This document shows positions 60,936 through 64,000 of a DNA stretch of 64,000 nt, piece by piece. The notes beneath the pieces are model-generated. The model made no database searches, was not told the origin of the DNA, and saw only the letters and a list, made by a program, of their open reading frames with translations. Both the position numbers and the translations under genes were made by a program. Position 1 is the first letter of the stretch; every line of letters begins with the position of its first letter. Source of the stretch: Hyphomicrobiaceae bacterium (GTDB lineage: Bacteria; Pseudomonadota; Alphaproteobacteria; Rhizobiales; Hyphomicrobiaceae); contig JANXWC010000059.1 in the NCBI GenBank assembly GCA_025351355.1, positions 1 through 64,000 of the forward strand, read 5' to 3'.

Positions 60936-63856
60936 TGCCGCTCCTTGTTGAAGGAGCGTCCGAAGTCGGAGATGGAAATATTCGGCATTGGTACGGGCGA
61001 AATGGTCGGCTCGAAGCGAGGCGACATCTCATGTTTGTCAGCGGGCGCCGCTTTCTCGATGCGAACTCGAAGGTCGTACCAGGCGGCCTGGCCGGTAATC
61101 GGATCCGAGTTGGAATAACGATAGCCATCGGCACGGGCGGGCAAAAGTTCGGCAATCAGATGGTTGAGCAGAAATCCTTGGTTGGATTCGGGCGCATCAT
61201 CGTCGAGCGCCCAGGCGCCGCGGCGTTTGCCAATCGCGTTCCAGGTCCAGACGGTGTCGGGGTTGACACCGTCCATCAACTTGACTTGGCATTTGACACG
61301 GCCAATGTGGGAGCAAATCCACACCCAGTCGTCGTCGACGATGCCAAGAGATGTGGCCCGCGTGCGCGCGATATAGAGCCTGTTGGCGGTGTGAATCTGA
61401 CGAAGCCAGGCATTTTGTGAGCCCCATGAGTGATACATTGCCATCGGCCGCTGGGTAATGGCGTGCAGGGGAAATGCGTGCTCGTCGATCATGGTGCCTT
61501 CGAAGGGCGCATACCAGAAGGGGATCGGATCGAAATAGCGTTCGATGCGGGACCGGTGCGCATCGGGTGGCTGGATGGCGCCGTGGCCGCGCGCTGCGAG
61601 ACGAAATTTCTGCAAAGTTTCGGAATAGAGCTGGAAAATTACCGGAGCAGTGCTGTCGGTGAAGCCGACAGATTTGGCAAAGGCCAGATAGCCTGCGTTG
61701 GCATGCTTCATGTAGCGGTGGCTGGGCTCGAGATGATGGACATGGAAAGAACCGTTGGCGATGTAGCGGTCGAGCTGATCCGGATTGACGTCGCCGATAC
61801 CGAATTTGTCGCCGTCCCGGCCACGCCAACCGGCGAGCGGGCCGATGCCGGGCGTGCGCTCATGGTGGACGATGTAGTCGGGATAACCGCCAGGAAATTT
61901 CGGTTGGCCATCGCTGGTAACGAACCCCGGCAGTTGCAGACGAGCGCCGAGATCGATCAGGACATCCTGAAACCCGCGCACATTGCGATCGGGCAAGACT
62001 ACGGGATGGCGGATGGCGTCGGCGGGGCCGTCGGGGTCGGAAATCGGGCGATCGAGTAGAGAAATGCAATCGAAGCGTTCGAGATATGTCGTGTCGGGCA
62101 AGATGAGATCGGCGTAGGCGACCATTTCTGAGGCATAGGCGTCGGAATAGATAATTTTGCCGATTTTGTAGGTACCGTCGGGGTTTTTGGCCGTGAGGTG
62201 GTCGTGCGTCGCGGCTATGTTCATGGACGAATTCCAGGCCATGTTGGCCATGTATAAGAACAGCACATCAAGCGGATAAGGATCGGCCAGACCGGCGTTG
62301 GTAATGGCCATGTGCATGAGGCCATGGGCGGCTATGGGCGCATCCCAAGAATAGGCCTTGTCGAGGCGCGACGGATTGCCGTCGGCGTCGACGAGGAGGT
62401 CTTCCGGGCCGACTACGAAGCCGAGGTGCATGCCGGGGATGGGCGTGTTCGGCTTTATGTGCTCGGGCTTGCCCGTTGGCTTGTTGGGAGGCGGGGCCGA
62501 CTTGGGATATGGGGCCTTGTAGCGGAAGCCGCCGGGCACATCGATGGTGCCGAGCAAGATCTGCAGCACATGCAGCATGCGGCATGTCTGGAAACCGTTG
62601 GAGTGGGCGGAGATGCCACGCATGGCATGCATGGAGACCGGGCGACCGGTGATCTCGGTGTGCCGGCGACCGGCCCAGTCGGTCCAGGCAATGGGCAGGG
62701 TGACGGTCTGCCGGAAAGCGACGTCGGCAATTTCGGCGGCGATGCGGATGATGGTGGCGGCATCGATGCCGCATTCGCCGGCGACTTTTTCGGGCGCGTA
62801 GTCGGCCGCCAGAAAGCGCTCCGCCAGCAAGCGAAAGGAGGGAACAGCCGTGCGTCCATCCGGCAGTGTGTACTCGCCGACGAGGGCTGGCGAGATATCA
62901 ACACGGTCCGCAGATGCGAGGGACGATGTTTGCTTGTCAAAGCATAGCGGGTAGCCGTCAGCATCGCGGACAATCAGGCCATCGTCGTGCGCGCCGGAAT
63001 CGCGGATGACCAGCCAGGGCGCATTAGTGTAACGAACGAGATAGTCGAAGTCGACGTGTTCGGTGCGAAAGAGTTCGTGGATCAAGGCGCCTACGAACAA
63101 GCCGTCGGTGCCGGGTCTGAGACCGACCCATTCATCAGCGATGGCATTGTAACCGGTGCGTATGGGATTGATGGATACGACTTTGGCGCCGCGTGCTTTT
63201 AGTTTGCCGAGGCCGATCTTGATCGGATTGGAGCCGTGATCTTCGGCAACTCCGAACAGGAGGAAATATTTTGTGAGATCCCAATCGGGTTCACCGAATT
63301 CCCAGAACGAGCCGCCGAAAGTGTAGAGGCCGGCGGCAGCCATGTTGACCGAGCAGAAACCGCCGTGCGCGGCATAGTTCGGCGTGCCGAACTGCTTGGC
63401 CCACCAACCGGTCAGCGATTGAGATTGATCGCGTCCCGTGTAGAAAGCGAAGCGGCGGGGATCGCGGGCGCGGACTTCACTCATCCATTCGGTGGCGAGG
63501 TTTAAAGCTTCGTCCCAGGAAATTTCTTTGAACTCGCCCGAACCGCGTTCGCCGGTGCGAAGGAGAGGCGCACGCAGCCGTGCAGGGGAATTGTGCTGCA
63601 TGATGCCCGCGGCGCCCTTCCCGCAGATAACGCCGCGGTTGACGGGGTGATCGCGGTTGCCGTCGATATAACGGACCTTGCCGTCCTTAAGATGGACCTG
63701 GATGCCACAGCGGCAAGCGCACATGTAACAGGTCGTCGTTTTTATCTCGTCTGCGGGCGGCACCGATAATGCGACCAGGGGCTGGCGTGCAGCCAGTGCC
63801 ATGCGTCTGTCGGAATCGTCTGACGCGACCGCCGGCTCGGGTAATTGCTTGTGCAT
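60932..63856 (-). CDS. soeA: Molybdopterin oxidoreductase, SoeA-like sulfite dehydrogenase large subunit
   Basis: This 974-aa DMSO-reductase superfamily catalytic subunit binds a [4Fe-4S] cluster through C42-x2-C45-x3-C49 (TTCYMCACRCGI) and C77 (GVICGKG). Further marks are NSPARLRAPLLRTGERGSG, TGRDQSQSLTGWWAKQFG and GFCSVNMAAAG. No twin-arginine signal is present, as in cytoplasmic SoeA, which oxidises sulfite to sulfate (via APS-independent direct oxidation) and reduces quinone. AGGA precedes the ATG at 63856. The assignment rests on length, lack of Tat signal, the soeABC gene order and the tauABC genes behind it; thiosulfate or polysulfide reductases are less likely. Confidence 0.7.
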   Translation of the reverse strand: MHKQLPEPAVASDDSDRRMALAARQPLVALSVPPADEIKTTTCYMCACRCGIQVHLKDGKVRYIDGNRDHPVNRGVICGKGAAGIMQHNSPARLRAPLLRTGERGSGEFKEISWDEALNLATEWMSEVRARDPRRFAFYTGRDQSQSLTGWWAKQFGTPNYAAHGGFCSVNMAAAGLYTFGGSFWEFGEPDWDLTKYFLLFGVAEDHGSNPIKIGLGKLKARGAKVVSINPIRTGYNAIADEWVGLRPGTDGLFVGALIHELFRTEHVDFDYLVRYTNAPWLVIRDSGAHDDGLIVRDADGYPLCFDKQTSSLASADRVDISPALVGEYTLPDGRTAVPSFRLLAERFLAADYAPEKVAGECGIDAATIIRIAAEIADVAFRQTVTLPIAWTDWAGRRHTEITGRPVSMHAMRGISAHSNGFQTCRMLHVLQILLGTIDVPGGFRYKAPYPKSAPPPNKPTGKPEHIKPNTPIPGMHLGFVVGPEDLLVDADGNPSRLDKAYSWDAPIAAHGLMHMAITNAGLADPYPLDVLFLYMANMAWNSSMNIAATHDHLTAKNPDGTYKIGKIIYSDAYASEMVAYADLILPDTTYLERFDCISLLDRPISDPDGPADAIRHPVVLPDRNVRGFQDVLIDLGARLQLPGFVTSDGQPKFPGGYPDYIVHHERTPGIGPLAGWRGRDGDKFGIGDVNPDQLDRYIANGSFHVHHLEPSHRYMKHANAGYLAFAKSVGFTDSTAPVIFQLYSETLQKFRLAARGHGAIQPPDAHRSRIERYFDPIPFWYAPFEGTMIDEHAFPLHAITQRPMAMYHSWGSQNAWLRQIHTANRLYIARTRATSLGIVDDDWVWICSHIGRVKCQVKLMDGVNPDTVWTWNAIGKRRGAWALDDDAPESNQGFLLNHLIAELLPARADGYRYSNSDPITGQAAWYDLRVRIEKAAPADKHEMSPRFEPTISPVPMPNISISDFGRSFNKERQ

Positions 63857-63876
63857 TCATATTCCTGGAGCGTCTT

Positions 63877-64000
63877 TTATTCCTGTGCATCGCTTAGTCG
63901 TGACGCGATCAAGTTGTCGTCATACTTCGGCACATAGGGCCGCATTGACAGGCGGTTGTAAAGCATCAACGGCCGGATCGGGATGTCGTTGGCTAACCGC
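63877..64000 (-). CDS. C-terminal end of an unidentified protein (cut by window edge)
   Basis: The last 40 codons of a minus-strand gene end at TAA 63877-63879, 20 nt before soeA. The readable part is RLANDIPIRPLMLYNRLSMR, then PYVPKYDDNLIASRLSDAQE. The close spacing suggests that it belongs to the soeABC operon. The fragment is too short to assign. Confidence 0.6.
   Translation of the reverse strand, partial: RLANDIPIRPLMLYNRLSMRPYVPKYDDNLIASRLSDAQE

Overview
The window looks like a chromosomal segment of an alphaproteobacterium, probably Rhizobiales (Bradyrhizobium or Xanthobacteraceae-like). Supporting signs are GC-rich coding sequence, the bolA / J-domain / cobS neighbourhood, a TIGR02300-type zinc/acidic protein, a BoxR/BzdR-like shikimate-kinase regulator, lysine-rich histone H1-like mini-proteins, a mesaconyl-CoA hydratase of the ethylmalonyl-CoA type and a SoeABC-like molybdoenzyme. 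Assignments rest on reading translations and motifs; no database search was run.

Layout. 0-6.7 kb (minus strand): the start of an IS5-family transposase, an O-acyltransferase gene interrupted by one in-frame TAG, a PIG-L deacetylase, a glucose-1-phosphate cytidylyltransferase and a sugar C-methyltransferase, then dgoA-dgoK. 6.9-14.9 kb: a TPR protein, a GlsB-type membrane protein, a BoxR-like regulator, a Wza-like lipoprotein, bolA, a J-domain protein, cobS without an adjacent cobT, a GNAT and an M20-type amidohydrolase. 15-16.2 kb: a possible structured RNA ending in a strong terminator, and two small Lys/Ala-rich genes (62 and 29 codons). 16.4-23.4 kb: the succinate dehydrogenase genes in the order sdhC-sdhD-[Uma2]-sdhA-[REP pair, vapD-like, unknown]-sdhB, an sdh cluster opened by accessory genes. 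23.5-28.7 kb: TIGR02300 protein, carbonic anhydrase, pyridoxal kinase, a CitE-type lyase/thioesterase, mesaconyl-CoA hydratase and an FAD amine oxidoreductase.

28.8-39.5 kb is the most interesting block: six minus-strand genes, mostly overlapping by 4 nt or closely spaced. They encode a zinc-ribbon metallopeptidase, a circularly permuted ATP-grasp protein, an alpha-E protein, a 1098-aa transglutaminase/DUF2126 protein, an ATP-grasp/alpha-E fusion and a second transglutaminase-like protein. This conserved set is predicted to make or process a peptide-like product, but to my knowledge its product is undetermined. In the fusion paralogue, the glycine-rich ATP-grasp loop and the N-x-R motif seen in the stand-alone enzyme are altered.

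39.5-42.4 kb is a decayed island next to tRNA-Gly(GCC): a uxuA fragment, a Hint-domain toxin tip, a pentapeptide-repeat gene with an internal TAA, and a frameshifted RHS core. 42.7-53.6 kb (plus strand): a 2-hydroxyacid dehydrogenase and then a polysaccharide locus with a Wzt-type ATPase, four FkbM methyltransferases, a zinc-ribbon methyltransferase, a fused Gfo/Idh/MocA-epimerase and a GT2 glycosyltransferase, many with overlapping ends. 53.7-56.4 kb: a PRC-barrel protein, a small unknown protein, an amidohydrolase and an SDR. 56.4-64 kb (minus strand): soeABC-like sulfite dehydrogenase genes directly upstream of tauABC, suggesting that sulfonate uptake is linked to oxidation of the released sulfite.
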